Assembly (NCBI RefSeq): GCF_014202765.1
Contig: NZ_JACHHN010000001.1
Span: 62,001 to 126,000, forward strand
DNA length: 64,000 bases
Direction of reading: 5' to 3'
Source of the DNA: Silvimonas terrae
GTDB taxonomy: Bacteria > Pseudomonadota > Gammaproteobacteria > Burkholderiales > Chitinibacteraceae
The notes under the pieces: model-generated
Seen by the model: only the letters and a program-made list of their open reading frames with translations
Databases searched by the model: none
What the model was told of the DNA's origin: nothing
Part shown: positions 8,504 to 17,892 of the stretch, piece by piece
Position numbering within the stretch: the stretch's first letter is position 1
How the letters are laid out: each line of letters opens with the position of its first letter
Made by a program: the position numbers and the translations under genes

Positions 8504-9163
8504 ATGGATACCATCAATGACACCTTCCTGTATGTGATTCACAACCTGCCCTTCATCCTGGGCCTGACTGCGCAGCATTTGCGGCTGGTGGGCATTGCCG
8601 TGGCGCTGGCCGTGGTGATTGGCGTGCCCCTGGGCATTGTGATCGTGCGTTTCAAATGGCTGGCAGGCGTGGTGTTGAGTCTGGCCACCATCGTACTGAC
8701 CATTCCGGCGATTGCGCTGTTTGGTTTGATGATCCCGCTGTTCTCCATGATCGGGCAGGGGATCGGCGCGGTGCCGGCCATTACCGCCGCGTTTCTCTAC
8801 TCTTTGCTGCCCATTGTGCGCAACACGCATACCGCGCTGACCCAACTGGATGCGGGCGTGCGTGAAGCCGGGCGCGGTATCGGGCTGACGTTCTGGCAGC
8901 GCCTCAAATGGGTGGAACTGCCGTTGGCCGTACCCTTGGTATTTGGCGGTATCCGTACCGCCGTGGTGCTGAATATCGGCGTGATGGCGATTGCCGCCAT
9001 TGTCGGCGCTGGTGGTCTGGGCACCCTGATTTTGCATGGCATCAGCCAGAGCGATATTCGCAAGCTGATTGCCGGCGCCGTCATCGTAAGCGTCCTGGCC
9101 GTCGTCATGGACCAGGTGCTGCTGCGACTGCAGCGTGTGTTAACCCCTAAAGGAATCCGCTGA
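8504..9163 (+). CDS. Osmoprotectant ABC transporter permease
   Basis: A 219-aa second permease of the transporter with about six helices and the ATPase-contact loop EAGRGIGLTFWQRLKWVELP. AAGGAGGG overlaps the stop of the binding-protein gene, and its own TGA overlaps the ATG of the ATPase gene (ATGA), indicating tight translational coupling. It is related to, but clearly different from, the first permease, so the transporter probably has a heterodimeric membrane core. Confidence 0.92.
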   Translation: MDTINDTFLYVIHNLPFILGLTAQHLRLVGIAVALAVVIGVPLGIVIVRFKWLAGVVLSLATIVLTIPAIALFGLMIPLFSMIGQGIGAVPAITAAFLYSLLPIVRNTHTALTQLDAGVREAGRGIGLTFWQRLKWVELPLAVPLVFGGIRTAVVLNIGVMAIAAIVGAGGLGTLILHGISQSDIRKLIAGAVIVSVLAVVMDQVLLRLQRVLTPKGIR

Positions 9164-10302
9164 TGATCGAACTCAAAAACCTGTGCAAGACCTTTACCCA
9201 GAAAAATGGCCAGCCATTCAAGGCCGTGGATAACGTCAACCTCACGGTGGCTGAAGGCGAAATCTGCGTGCTGCTGGGGCCTTCCGGTTGTGGCAAGACC
9301 ACCACCATGAAAATGATCAACCGGTTGATTGACCCCTCATCCGGCCAGGTGCTGATCAATGGTGAAGATACCGCCGGCATCGATACGGTGACACTGCGCC
9401 GGAATATTGGTTATGTGATCCAGCAGATTGGCCTGTTCCCCAATATGACCATTGAAGACAACATCATGGTCGTGCCGCGCATGCTGGGCTGGGACAAAAA
9501 GAAATGCCGTGAACGTGCCCGTGAACTGATGGGCATGGTGGCGCTGGACCCGGACCGCTTCCTGAGCCGCTACCCGCGTGAAATGTCGGGTGGTCAGCAG
9601 CAACGCATCGGGGTGATCCGGGCGTTGGCGGCAGACGCACCGGTTTTGCTGATGGATGAACCCTTCGGCGCGGTTGATCCGATCAACCGGGAGCAAATCC
9701 AGAACGAATTCCAGCAAATGCAGCGGCAACTGGGCAAGACCGTGATGCTGGTCAGTCATGATATTGATGAAGCCATCAAGCTGGGCGACCGCATTGCCGT
9801 GTTCCGCCAGGGCAAACTGGTGCAAGTTGATACGGCCGATGCCTTGCTGGCCCAGCCGGCTGATGACTTTGTGGCGTCTTTCCTCGGCCATGACCGTACC
9901 CTCAAGCGCCTGTTGCTGGTGCAAGCGGGCGAAGTGGCCGACATGCAAGAGACACTGACCGCCACGCTGGATACCCCGCTGAACAACGCCTTCACCGTGA
10001 TGGACGATGCCGACTTGCGCCACCTGACCGTGGTGGATGAGACCGGCAAACCCCTGGGTTATGTGCGCCGCAAAGATGTGCGCGGGGCGAGCGGGGTATG
10101 TGCAGACAAACTGCAACCCATCAGCATTGCCTCCGCCGAAAACGAAAACCTGCGGGTGGTGCTGTCCAAATTGTACGAACACAACCTGACCTGGATGCCG
10201 GTGATCGACGCGAACGGCCGCTACAGCGGTGAGGTATCGCAAGACTACATTGCCAGTTATCTGAACTCTGGCCGGACCCACCGCAGCGCGCTGGCGGCTT
10301 GA
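9163..10302 (+). CDS. Osmoprotectant ABC transporter ATP-binding protein with CBS domains
   Basis: 379 aa. The nucleotide-binding domain has Walker A GPSGCGKTT (39-47), signature MSGGQQQR, Walker B VLLMDEPFGAVD and the switch histidine in LVSHDIDEAI. The C-terminal part (about 255-370) holds a pair of CBS motifs ending with WMPVIDANGRYSGEVSQDYI; in OpuA/OpuC ATPases CBS tandems sense ionic strength or nucleotides. It powers uptake by the two permeases upstream and is the last gene of the operon. Confidence 0.94.
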   Translation: MIELKNLCKTFTQKNGQPFKAVDNVNLTVAEGEICVLLGPSGCGKTTTMKMINRLIDPSSGQVLINGEDTAGIDTVTLRRNIGYVIQQIGLFPNMTIEDNIMVVPRMLGWDKKKCRERARELMGMVALDPDRFLSRYPREMSGGQQQRIGVIRALAADAPVLLMDEPFGAVDPINREQIQNEFQQMQRQLGKTVMLVSHDIDEAIKLGDRIAVFRQGKLVQVDTADALLAQPADDFVASFLGHDRTLKRLLLVQAGEVADMQETLTATLDTPLNNAFTVMDDADLRHLTVVDETGKPLGYVRRKDVRGASGVCADKLQPISIASAENENLRVVLSKLYEHNLTWMPVIDANGRYSGEVSQDYIASYLNSGRTHRSALAA

Positions 10303-10329
10303 TCCTGTTGTTCAAACAAGGCCACGTCG

Positions 10330-10430
10330 TCGCCCGGATGAAGGCACGCCCCCGCTGTAACTGCCATTTGGTACATCAGGTGGCTTTGTGGGGGTACCCG
10401 CCAAGGGGCGCGGCTTCATCCGGGCTACCG
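10330..10430. repeat. Inverted repeat of the CCCGGATGAAGG type between convergent genes
   Basis: CCCGGATGAAGGC near 10333 and GGCTTCATCCGGG near 10414 form the outer arms of a long imperfect palindrome, with CCCCC/GGGGG inside. It lies between the ABC operon and a convergent gene and belongs to the REP-like repeat seen about ten times in this window. It may serve as a transcript end. Confidence 0.55.
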
Positions 10431-10457
10431 TGTTGGTGGCGGTCTACATGAAAAACC

Positions 10458-10874
10458 TCAAACCTTCCCGCTAGCCTGATCCATGCTCTTGATCAGATCG
10501 GCCAGGGTCTGTTTGCAAATGTCCGCATTGGGCTTGTCGGCCCGCAGGGCAGCCAGGGCGTGGTCGATGGCTTTGTCCACCACATGCCAGGTGGCGGCGT
10601 CGCGCGGTTTAAGGCCGGCTTCGGCTTCATCCCATGACACTTCCAGGTCTTTGATACGGGTTTTGCCGCCAGCCAGATCGCCTTTGTTGACCAGCGTTTG
10701 CACATCCACTGCAATTTTGCGGAAAGACGATAGATCGCCCAGTTTTGCCGGCGCGGCAGCCTGGGCCGAAGCCAGCAGCGGCAAGCTGGCAGGCAATAGA
10801 TTGGTGGCAGTCAGTGCGGCGAGTGCCAACAAGGTCATTGTCAGTGGACGCGCCAGCGGGATGGGGTGTGACAT
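10458..10874 (-). CDS. Small exported protein of unknown function
   Basis: 138 aa with a signal peptide ([26 protein letters not shown]) and a helical mature part of about 100 residues ([20 protein letters not shown]...[17 protein letters not shown]). The ATG at 10874 has AGGAG 8 nt upstream. It follows the COG4705-like membrane gene on the same strand with a 57-nt gap, so the two may be co-expressed. No catalytic motif seen. Confidence 0.75.
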   Translation of the reverse strand: MSHPIPLARPLTMTLLALAALTATNLLPASLPLLASAQAAAPAKLGDLSSFRKIAVDVQTLVNKGDLAGGKTRIKDLEVSWDEAEAGLKPRDAATWHVVDKAIDHALAALRADKPNADICKQTLADLIKSMDQASGKV

Positions 10875-10931
10875 GGTTTTACTCCTGAATAAAACAACGG
10901 TGCGGTCTAACAAATAATGGGGATGGCCCGA

Positions 10932-11690
10932 TCAGTGAGCTGGGTCGGCGCGCATGGCCTGGCGTTGTGCCATGACGACCAAAGCCACAATGACCAGCAG
11001 AAAAAGGGCGCTGGTGAGCATGGCACCCAGGCCCAGTCCGCCATAATGGGTGGATTGGGACAGCAAATCGCCCAACGCAGCGCCCAATGGCCGGGTCAGG
11101 ATGTAGGCCACCCAGAATGTCAGCACCGCGTTGACGCCCAGTTGCCAGGCAATGGCGGTCAGCGCAATCAATAGTCCAAACACAAACACGCCCCACTGAA
11201 AGCCCAGACCCAGCGCTTCGGTGGTGAGATCGCCAGCGGCAGTGCCCAGGGCGAAGGTGCACAAAATGGCGGCCCAGTAGAAGAGTTCGCGCGGCAAGGT
11301 GGTGATGTCCTTGATCGAAAGCGTGCCTTCTTTGCGGTACCAGATCGCAAAGATGAAGACCAGCAGCACGGCAAATACGGCGGTGCTCAGATAAAGGCTG
11401 ACGCCCAGGCCATCGGTCAGCAGATCGGTGATTTGTGTGCCGACCACGCTGACCAGCACGACGGTCAGCCAGTAAATCCACGGCACGTGGCGGTGCGCGG
11501 TCAGTTGCAGACCCAGTGCGCCCGCCAGAAACAGCGCCATGGCGCTATCGGTGACCAGCGTGCCAAAACCGGCGTTGACGGCCAGAAAATCTGCGCCGGT
11601 TTCACCGACGGTGGTGGAGAGAATCTTGATCAGCCAGAAGGCGACAGTGACAGCGGGGACTTTGTTGGTCCAGTGGGGGCTTGCTTGCAT
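10932..11690 (-). CDS. COG4705-like multi-pass membrane protein
   Basis: 252 aa with about eight hydrophobic segments and the recurring pattern WLIKILSTTVGETGADFL near the N-terminus, which I associate with the COG4705 family of uncharacterised membrane proteins; acidic residues within helices (E and D in TTVGETGAD, TQITDLLTD, TAAGDLTTEA) are regularly spaced, suggesting an internal repeat and possible ion binding (inference). The ATG at 11690 is preferred over a TTG 33 nt upstream; neither has a good ribosome site. Confidence 0.8.
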   Translation of the reverse strand: MQASPHWTNKVPAVTVAFWLIKILSTTVGETGADFLAVNAGFGTLVTDSAMALFLAGALGLQLTAHRHVPWIYWLTVVLVSVVGTQITDLLTDGLGVSLYLSTAVFAVLLVFIFAIWYRKEGTLSIKDITTLPRELFYWAAILCTFALGTAAGDLTTEALGLGFQWGVFVFGLLIALTAIAWQLGVNAVLTFWVAYILTRPLGAALGDLLSQSTHYGGLGLGAMLTSALFLLVIVALVVMAQRQAMRADPAH

Positions 11691-12411
11691 GGGAGGGGCT
11701 CTGGCTATTGCGGATGGGCGCAATGTGCCTGAGGGGACTTAGGTGGGGCATAGGTGAGGGGGGAACTGGTTTTGCCTTGAAAAGGCAGCCATGTGCCCGG
11801 ATGTCACTGCGTAGCCCGGATGGAGCCGGAGGCGGAAATCCGGGAGACCGGTCGGCCGCAGCAGGTGGCCTTTGGCTGTAGGGTGGATTCGGAGCGGAGC
11901 GACAATCCACCACTGCGGTGTGTGTAATAGCGCCTGGCGGCGCGGGTTTGAAAAGCATTTGATACCCGGGGTGCCGGGCCCACGTTACTTTCTTTGCTTC
12001 GCCAAAGAAAGTAACCAAAGAAAGGCGACCCCTGCGACAGCGCCCTTCGGGTTCCCTGCGCTTCTCGCAAGGCGCGGCTGGCTGCAGCCCCGCTGCCACT
12101 GCCATCCGATGGGATGATCGTCTTTGTGGGGGTACCCCCGAGGGGCAGGAACTCGGCCTTCGGCCTCAAACACCCTTACGCCGAAACCCCGGACTTTGCT
12201 GCGATGCTCGGCGCTGCCGGAGGGGGGAAAGTCAACATCAACATCAAAAGCAACCCCAACCCCAACCGCACAAACCCTCTGTGCGCAAGAATGGTTAGCT
12301 CCCCCACCACTTCGTCATTCCGGCGAAGGCTGCAATCCAGGGGGCCGCCGCAGGTGGCCTTGTGCCGGCGTACCACCCGGCCTTCCATCCGCTGGCGGCC
12401 AGACCCAGTCC
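11691..12411. other. Gene-free stretch dominated by dispersed repeats
   Basis: No gene supported; open frames here translate repeat DNA. It contains a GTAGCCCGGATGGAGCC unit near 11812, one near-complete copy of the large composite repeat (from 11879), and a CATTCCGGCGAAGGC unit near 12323. Confidence 0.6.
11879..12294 (+). repeat. Composite dispersed repeat, copy 1
   Basis: Head TAGGGTGGATTCGGAGC at 11879, central hairpin with arms ACTTTCTTTG (11987-11996) and CAAAGAAAGT (12003-12012) around CTTCGC, then AACCAAAGAAAGGCGACCCC. The middle part differs from other copies, and the tail (CAAAAGCAACCCCAACCCC, then a GCGCAAGAATGG end) appears at about 12245-12294. Confidence 0.75.
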
Positions 12412-13857
12412 TCAATGCAAGGCCATCAACATCGCATTCAAAAACGTCCCCTGTTCGTTATACGGGTCGCTGGCAATGTATTCGGGGCTGGTGGCGTCGC
12501 AGCAGGTGGGGTCGGGGTTGTCCCAGACGGACCATTGCACCACCACCAGGTGTTCGCGCTGGTTGATGGCAATCAGTTGGCCAAATACACCTTGCGCTTC
12601 AAAGGTCCAGTCGCTGACGGAAGCGGGCTGACCTTGCACCGGGTCACGCGCCTGGACCGGCACCGCACCCGCAGGGTTGTCGGTGTTTTGCAGTGGCGCG
12701 CCAATGTTGGCATAGAGCGGGCTGGCAAAGTTGGTGCCACCGACCTGGTTGTCGTCGTAGGCAGGGGCAAACCACCACATATAACCGTATTGACCATTGT
12801 CGGCGTAGTAGGGCAAGGCGGAGGCCATGGTCCAGGTGGTGGCGTCACGCATCCAGTGTTCCGGCAGGGTGCGGGAGCCATCGGGCAGGCGGCCGTTGTT
12901 CATGACGTACAGGCCCCAGCGACCGTAGTCATGCAGGGTGGCGTTAAAGCCGCCAGCGCCGAAAGACACACCGTTCCAGGTCCACCAGTTGCCGTTGGCT
13001 TCCATACCCAATGGTTGCCACAGCTTGCGCTGCATGTACTGCGCCAGGCTCAGGCGGGTGGCGCGCTGGATGGCTAGCCCGGTCAAAAAGGCTTCACCGG
13101 TGCTGTAGTTGAACACCGCACCCGGTACTGCGTTGACCCCGGTGGCAGGGTCGATGGCATGTGGCCGGGTTTTCAGCAGGTTCAGCGCACAGATGGGGGT
13201 GTTGGTGCTGGAGGTATTCACACACTTGAGCAAGCTGGACAGATCCGAGTTCGGGTCCAGATAGTTCTCGTTCCAGGCCACGCCGGAGGCCATATGCAGC
13301 ATGGCGCGCAACGGTACGCCCTGATACGCCGTGCCGTGCAGTTCCGTCACGTACATGTCGATGGGGTCATCCACGCTGGAGATATACCCATCCTTGATTG
13401 CCATACCCAGCAAGGTGGAGGTGATGGATTTACCGGCCGATTTGCTGTCCCAGAGCGTCCACGGCGTAATGCCCATTGCGTAGCGCTCCAGCGCGATATT
13501 GCCGTCTTTGAGCACCAGCAGTGCTGTGGCTTTGCTGTGCTTCATGTAGTCATCCACCGTGTTGCCGGTGTGGGGCGTGCCGTTGGGGTTGCTACCGTAC
13601 TGGTAACGCACCTGGCTGGCCCGCCATAACTGGTCTGGCCGGGCGGGCCACAGCGGAGAGACCCAGTAGCCGCGCTGCATGGTTTCGGTACTGAAAAGTT
13701 GGGCGCTATGACTGAAACCGACCACCTTTTGCTGTGTGGTCCAGGAAAACATGTTCTGCGGGTCGGGCAAGGTGATGCTGGTCGCATCGGCGGCGATGGC
13801 ATTGGCGCCCAGCAAAAGGCCTGCGCACCAGCCCATGCATTGGAGCAATCTGTTCAT
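12412..13857 (-). CDS. Class C beta-lactamase-fold serine hydrolase
   Basis: 481 aa, exported (signal LLQCMGWCAGLLLGANAIAADA). The catalytic SxxK motif is S140-A-G-K143 in WDSKSAGKSITS, and YST in NYSTGEAFL is the likely tyrosine motif. The fold and motif style match beta-lactamase/esterase/6-aminohexanoate-dimer hydrolase relatives rather than true AmpC, which is about 380 aa. The ATG at 13857 is chosen because the signal peptide follows it directly; GAGG lies upstream. Single gene; likely acts on an amide or ester in the periplasm. Substrate unknown. Confidence 0.87.
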   Translation of the reverse strand: MNRLLQCMGWCAGLLLGANAIAADATSITLPDPQNMFSWTTQQKVVGFSHSAQLFSTETMQRGYWVSPLWPARPDQLWRASQVRYQYGSNPNGTPHTGNTVDDYMKHSKATALLVLKDGNIALERYAMGITPWTLWDSKSAGKSITSTLLGMAIKDGYISSVDDPIDMYVTELHGTAYQGVPLRAMLHMASGVAWNENYLDPNSDLSSLLKCVNTSSTNTPICALNLLKTRPHAIDPATGVNAVPGAVFNYSTGEAFLTGLAIQRATRLSLAQYMQRKLWQPLGMEANGNWWTWNGVSFGAGGFNATLHDYGRWGLYVMNNGRLPDGSRTLPEHWMRDATTWTMASALPYYADNGQYGYMWWFAPAYDDNQVGGTNFASPLYANIGAPLQNTDNPAGAVPVQARDPVQGQPASVSDWTFEAQGVFGQLIAINQREHLVVVQWSVWDNPDPTCCDATSPEYIASDPYNEQGTFLNAMLMALH

Positions 13858-14287
13858 GGTGAACCTCGGGGAAAAACGTCTCATGCAAGCGAGCAGCACC
13901 CGGGGTACGGGCGCATTTTGCCTGTTAGCCCGGATTGGGCCGGTATTACGCTTAAGGTCTTGCTGGAATGACGCGGAATCTGGGCATCAGACAAATCAAT
14001 TCAATGGCTTTGTTTCTGGATTGCTTTTTTTGTGTGCAATCCGGCGCTGGTTTTGTCAGTTTTTGCCGGAAAGTGAAGCTGATGGCCCACCGCAGGTGTG
14101 ATCCAGCGGGCTGACCATGAGCGAATAATCTGCGTTGTAGAGAATGCTTTCGTCTACTGTCAACAATGACGATGACGAACGTAATGAGATAGCCGGTTCT
14201 GCATGCCATAACGGCAGCCAGACTGACCAGTGGTAGAAGCGGGCAGGGATAAGGGCCGGGGCGAGCTAATCCGTGCAGATCAGCGCG
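13858..14287. other. Gene-free stretch
   Basis: No convincing gene. A lone GTTAGCCCGGATTGGGCC repeat fragment lies near 13925. The rest is unremarkable, with lower GC around 13975-14070, which may hold the promoter of the minus-strand hydrolase. Confidence 0.4.
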
Positions 14288-15064
14288 TTAACGCACGCCA
14301 TAACGGTTGCGGATTTGCGGCAGGACGCCGTTTTTCTCCAGCCGGGAAATCGCCGCATTCAGGGTGGCGATGTCGGTATCGGTGGCGGCTCTGCGGCTGA
14401 GCATGAAATGCACCTCATCGCTCACCACCGGCATGGGCAGTTCCTGGACGGAAAGATCCTGCTTGCGTGCTTCCCACAACAGGGCCGCCAGATCGCCCAG
14501 CATGATGTCGCCATGCCCGGCCTTGAGCATGCGGATACCTTGCTGGAAGTCCTCAAAAAACGCCACCGACGCGCTGGCTCGCATGGCCGGCAGGTTGTCG
14601 GCGTAATCCTGACCGTACCAATCGGTGTTGGGGCTTAACAGCAATACCTTGCGGCTGCCCAGATCGGCAAAGTGGTGGATATCGGCGTATTGCGGTGCTT
14701 TGCTGGTCAGTGCGACGAGCGCGGTGATCTCGTGCCGGTAGGGCAGGGTGAAATAGCTGGTTTTCTCACGTTCCGGGGTGTCGGATGCGGCCAGCAGCAG
14801 GGTCAGCTCGCCATCTTCGTACATTTTCAGCCGCCGCTTGCGTGGCACTTCCCCGGTGATGATGAGCGTGCAGCCGGCCTCCCGGAATACGGCTTGCGCC
14901 AGTTCCACATCCAGCCCGGCGGGTTTGCCGGCCGCATCGGCGTAGACATAGGGCGGCCAGGTTTCCAGCGCCATGGTAAAGGGCTTGCTGCAGGCCGCAT
15001 GGGCCGCGCCGGTCAGCAGCCAGAGCGCCAGGGGGGCCAGCCTCACGTTTGGACTCAAAGTCAT
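14288..15064 (-). CDS. Periplasmic solute-binding protein (SBP_bac_3-like)
   Basis: 258 aa with a signal peptide (VRLAPLALWLLTGAAHAA) and the family 3 binding-protein pattern ALETWPPYVYADAAGKPAGLDVELAQAVFREAG. No permease or ATPase lies next to it, so it may serve as a sensor or work with a distant transporter. The start could be ATG at 15064 or TTG at 15058; GGAGG abuts the ATG but sits 6 nt before the TTG, which is the better spacing. It is divergent from the phosphoesterase gene. Confidence 0.85.
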   Translation of the reverse strand: MTLSPNVRLAPLALWLLTGAAHAACSKPFTMALETWPPYVYADAAGKPAGLDVELAQAVFREAGCTLIITGEVPRKRRLKMYEDGELTLLLAASDTPEREKTSYFTLPYRHEITALVALTSKAPQYADIHHFADLGSRKVLLLSPNTDWYGQDYADNLPAMRASASVAFFEDFQQGIRMLKAGHGDIMLGDLAALLWEARKQDLSVQELPMPVVSDEVHFMLSRRAATDTDIATLNAAISRLEKNGVLPQIRNRYGVR

Positions 15065-15236
15065 CCTCCAGCCTGAGGATACATATTGTCCCAGTATAGA
15101 AAGTGCCCGAGCCGTCTTGCGCCGTGCCCACGCCATCTGCCCGACACAAGTTGTCATTGCCCATGCATGTGCTAAACCACCATGCAAAGTGCGGGTGGGT
15201 ACAACAGCGGGCAGACAACGGCGGCGGGAGAGTGAC

Positions 15237-17450
15237 ATGTTCCAGATTTCAGTGGTCAACGGTTCACGAACCCTGTCCGATCGCGACATGTTGCGGGCGA
15301 TCCGGGCCATTAACCGGCAAATTGCAGAAGACTTCGAGCCGTTCTGGGCCTTTGGCGGGCGACTGCGACTGGATGCCAGCGGACCGGAAATCAAAGACCC
15401 GCGCCAACTGGCGCAACTGCGCGGGGACGCCATTCTATACGTACTGGACAGCGCACAGGGCGCGGGTTTTCTGGGGTATCACGATCACAACGCGGCTGGC
15501 GTGCCGTTTGGATACATCTTTCTGGATTTATGCCGCCAGCTTGGGGATGAATGGACCACCACACTCTCGCACGAGGCCATGGAACTGATTGGCGATGCGC
15601 AGTGCAATCTGCTGGTGCAGGGGCCGCATCCGGCCAACCCGCAGAACACGGTCTACCACTACTTTGAGATGTGCGATGCAGTGCAGACCGTCACTTACGC
15701 CATCGACGGTGTGACGGTGTCTGACTTTGTCTTACCCGCCTACTTTGCCAGCAGCAGCGAGCCGGGCGCACGCACCAGCTTTTGCAGTGCGCCGCTGACG
15801 CCCTTTGGCGTCACGCCCGGTGGCTATATCGGCTTTTTTGATCCGGCGCTCAATGCGCCAGACACCTTTTTTGCCAACAATGCCGTCGCGGCACAGCGCC
15901 TGGCGCTCAAAACCGGGCACGGCAATGGCCGGGTTGCGCGGCGGGGTGCGACTACCGTGCAAGCGGGGGCCAGCACCACGCCTGCTGATCCCATCCGGCA
16001 TGTGGTGGTGTTGATGCTGGAGAACCGCTCGTTCGATCATATGCTGGGCGCGCTGGCGGCCAGTATTCCAGGGCTGACTGGCGTGCAGGCCAGCGACCCG
16101 CGCAGCAATACGGATAGCCAGTCCGGCAAGGTCTTTACCCAGAGCCCCGCCGCCGTACCGTGGGTGGATCAAACCTTTGCCCCGCCGCACGAATACACCG
16201 ATGTGCAAACCCAACTGGCCGACCAGATGGGGCATTTTGTGGATAGCTACCGCGCGGCACTGGGCAGCAAGCTGGATGCCGCCACGCTGGCGCGACATCA
16301 ACAAGAGATCATGAATTACTTCAAGGAAGGGGACCTGCCGGTATTGCACACGCTGGCACGCCACTTCATGGTGTGCGACCGCTGGTTTTCCTCGTTACCC
16401 GGCCCCACCTGGCCCAACCGCTTTTTTGTGCATTCGGCTACCTGCAAAGGGCAGGTGGTGATGCCCAGCGGCGGCTCGCCGGCGACCTGGAGTTCGTTGC
16501 TGACGGATTACGATCAAGACACCATTTACGATCGCCTCAACGCGGCGCAGCCCCCGCGCAAGTGGAAGATTTTCCACGATGGTTTCCCGCAGACGGCCTT
16601 GTTGAGTCATGTGCGGGAGCAGATTCTGTCATCCCCGTATTCGGGCATGGCCGATTTTGTCAGCGCCTGTGCCGGGCCGGAAGGCGCGTTCCCGGATTAC
16701 GCCTTTATCGAACCGCGTTATTTTGACAACAGCAATGGCAAGGAAAACGACCAGCACCCGCCCGCCAGCGCGGCCGATGGCGAGGTGCTGATCGCGCAGG
16801 TCTACAACGCTATCCGGCAGAACCAGAACCTGTGGAACAGCACCTTGCTGATCATCACCTGGGACGAACACGGCGGCTTTTACGATCACGTGCCGCCACC
16901 TGCTACGGTCGCCCCCGACACCTTCATGGATAGCACGCATGGCTTTGATTTCAGCCGGCTGGGCGTGCGCGTGCCCACGCTGCTGGTCTCGCCATGGATA
17001 CCGGCTGGCGTGGATCACACGGTGTATGACCACAGCAGCATCTTGCGTTATTTGTGCGACAAGTGGCGCATGCCGTATCTGGGTAATCGCATGAATCCGG
17101 CCGTGGCGGACAGCAAAGTGTGCGGCAACTTTGCCGGGCTGATCTCGCTGACCACGCCGCGCACGGACAACATCACCGTCGCCGCCTCGCCGGTCACGCT
17201 CCCCGCGGCAGCCGCCACCCCGTGGGATGATGCACGTGAGGCGCTGTTGAAAGCGGCGGAAGCCATCATGCATCCGGGCCCGGTCATGGGCGCGGCGGCT
17301 GCACCGGTCACGCCGCCACAAAGCGTGGATGAGCGCATCCGCGCTGTGGAGGTATGGCTGGCAAGCAAAGCGCCGCAAACCTCCGCGCCGCCGCCGGCTA
17401 AACGCAGAAAAGCCGGAAAGCCTGGCGTTACAGCAGGGGCAGGCCGCTAA
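15237..17450 (+). CDS. Phospholipase C/acid phosphatase-family phosphoesterase with extra N-terminal domain
   Basis: 737 aa. From about residue 252 it is a classical phosphoesterase: HVVVLMLENRSFDHMLG with catalytic region ENRSFDH (262-268), WFSSLPGPTWPNRFF, and the metal site WDEHGGFYDHVPPP. These enzymes hydrolyse phosphodiesters or monoesters of phospholipids. Residues 1-230 are an added domain with SHEAMELIGDAQ (H112, E113, E116, D120), a zinc-protease-like signature of uncertain activity. GGGAGAG precedes the ATG. No signal peptide is evident, which is unusual for the PLC family. The last 23 bases overlap the convergent Lrp gene. Confidence 0.87.
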   Translation: MFQISVVNGSRTLSDRDMLRAIRAINRQIAEDFEPFWAFGGRLRLDASGPEIKDPRQLAQLRGDAILYVLDSAQGAGFLGYHDHNAAGVPFGYIFLDLCRQLGDEWTTTLSHEAMELIGDAQCNLLVQGPHPANPQNTVYHYFEMCDAVQTVTYAIDGVTVSDFVLPAYFASSSEPGARTSFCSAPLTPFGVTPGGYIGFFDPALNAPDTFFANNAVAAQRLALKTGHGNGRVARRGATTVQAGASTTPADPIRHVVVLMLENRSFDHMLGALAASIPGLTGVQASDPRSNTDSQSGKVFTQSPAAVPWVDQTFAPPHEYTDVQTQLADQMGHFVDSYRAALGSKLDAATLARHQQEIMNYFKEGDLPVLHTLARHFMVCDRWFSSLPGPTWPNRFFVHSATCKGQVVMPSGGSPATWSSLLTDYDQDTIYDRLNAAQPPRKWKIFHDGFPQTALLSHVREQILSSPYSGMADFVSACAGPEGAFPDYAFIEPRYFDNSNGKENDQHPPASAADGEVLIAQVYNAIRQNQNLWNSTLLIITWDEHGGFYDHVPPPATVAPDTFMDSTHGFDFSRLGVRVPTLLVSPWIPAGVDHTVYDHSSILRYLCDKWRMPYLGNRMNPAVADSKVCGNFAGLISLTTPRTDNITVAASPVTLPAAAATPWDDAREALLKAAEAIMHPGPVMGAAAAPVTPPQSVDERIRAVEVWLASKAPQTSAPPPAKRRKAGKPGVTAGAGR

Positions 17451-17892
17451 AGGGCTTGACCTCGCCCATGGCCAGCATGGACTCCACGGCCGCCACCCCG
17501 GGCAACACACGCAGCACGTCGTGGACAAACTGGCCATAGTCATCCATGTCTTTGGCGACAATCTGCAGCAGATAATCCGCGCTGCCGGCCACGCTATGGC
17601 ACGCCACAATGCGCGCTATACCCTGGATTTCCACTTCAAACCGGTCGTAAAGCGTGCGGTCGTGCTCGCCAAAATGCACCAGCGCAAACGCCAGCACACC
17701 CAACGCCAGCGCCTTGCGTGACAGCACGGCGTGATAGCTGTGGATATACCCTTCGGTTTCCAGCCGCTTGAGCCGGCGCACACAGGGGGTCTCGCTCAGG
17801 CCGATCCGCTCGGCCAGGTGCGAGAGGGAAATCCGGCCATCCTGTTGTACTAGCGCCAGAATGTGCCGGTCGTATTGATCCAGCGTATCCAT
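17428..17892 (-). CDS. Lrp/AsnC-family transcriptional regulator
   Basis: 154 aa: N-terminal AsnC helix-turn-helix (LDQYDRHILALVQQDGRISLSHLAERIGLSETPCVRRLKRLE) and C-terminal RAM ligand-binding domain (CHSVAGSADYLLQIVAKDMDDYGQFVHDVLRVLPGV). Such regulators respond to amino acids as octamers. AAGGAC lies near the ATG at 17892. Its 3' end overlaps the phosphoesterase gene tail-to-tail by 23 nt. Target unknown. Confidence 0.92.
   Translation of the reverse strand: MDTLDQYDRHILALVQQDGRISLSHLAERIGLSETPCVRRLKRLETEGYIHSYHAVLSRKALALGVLAFALVHFGEHDRTLYDRFEVEIQGIARIVACHSVAGSADYLLQIVAKDMDDYGQFVHDVLRVLPGVAAVESMLAMGEVKPFSGLPLL

Noticed and set aside
11804-12173. Several open frames with a KESNQRKATPA-type peptide, also at 27422, 28960, 37733 and 43261
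   Set aside because: They translate the composite dispersed repeat in different frames and lack ribosome sites; the shared peptide reflects the repeat DNA, not a gene family.
12124-13077. Long plus-strand frame opposite the beta-lactamase-fold gene
   Set aside because: It is the antisense shadow of a gene with clear motifs; its composition (His/Arg/Gly-rich) is typical of reverse-strand translation.
13952-14209. 85-aa minus-strand frame between the hydrolase and solute-binding genes
   Set aside because: No ribosome site, no recognisable domain, and biased residue make-up; treated as non-coding.
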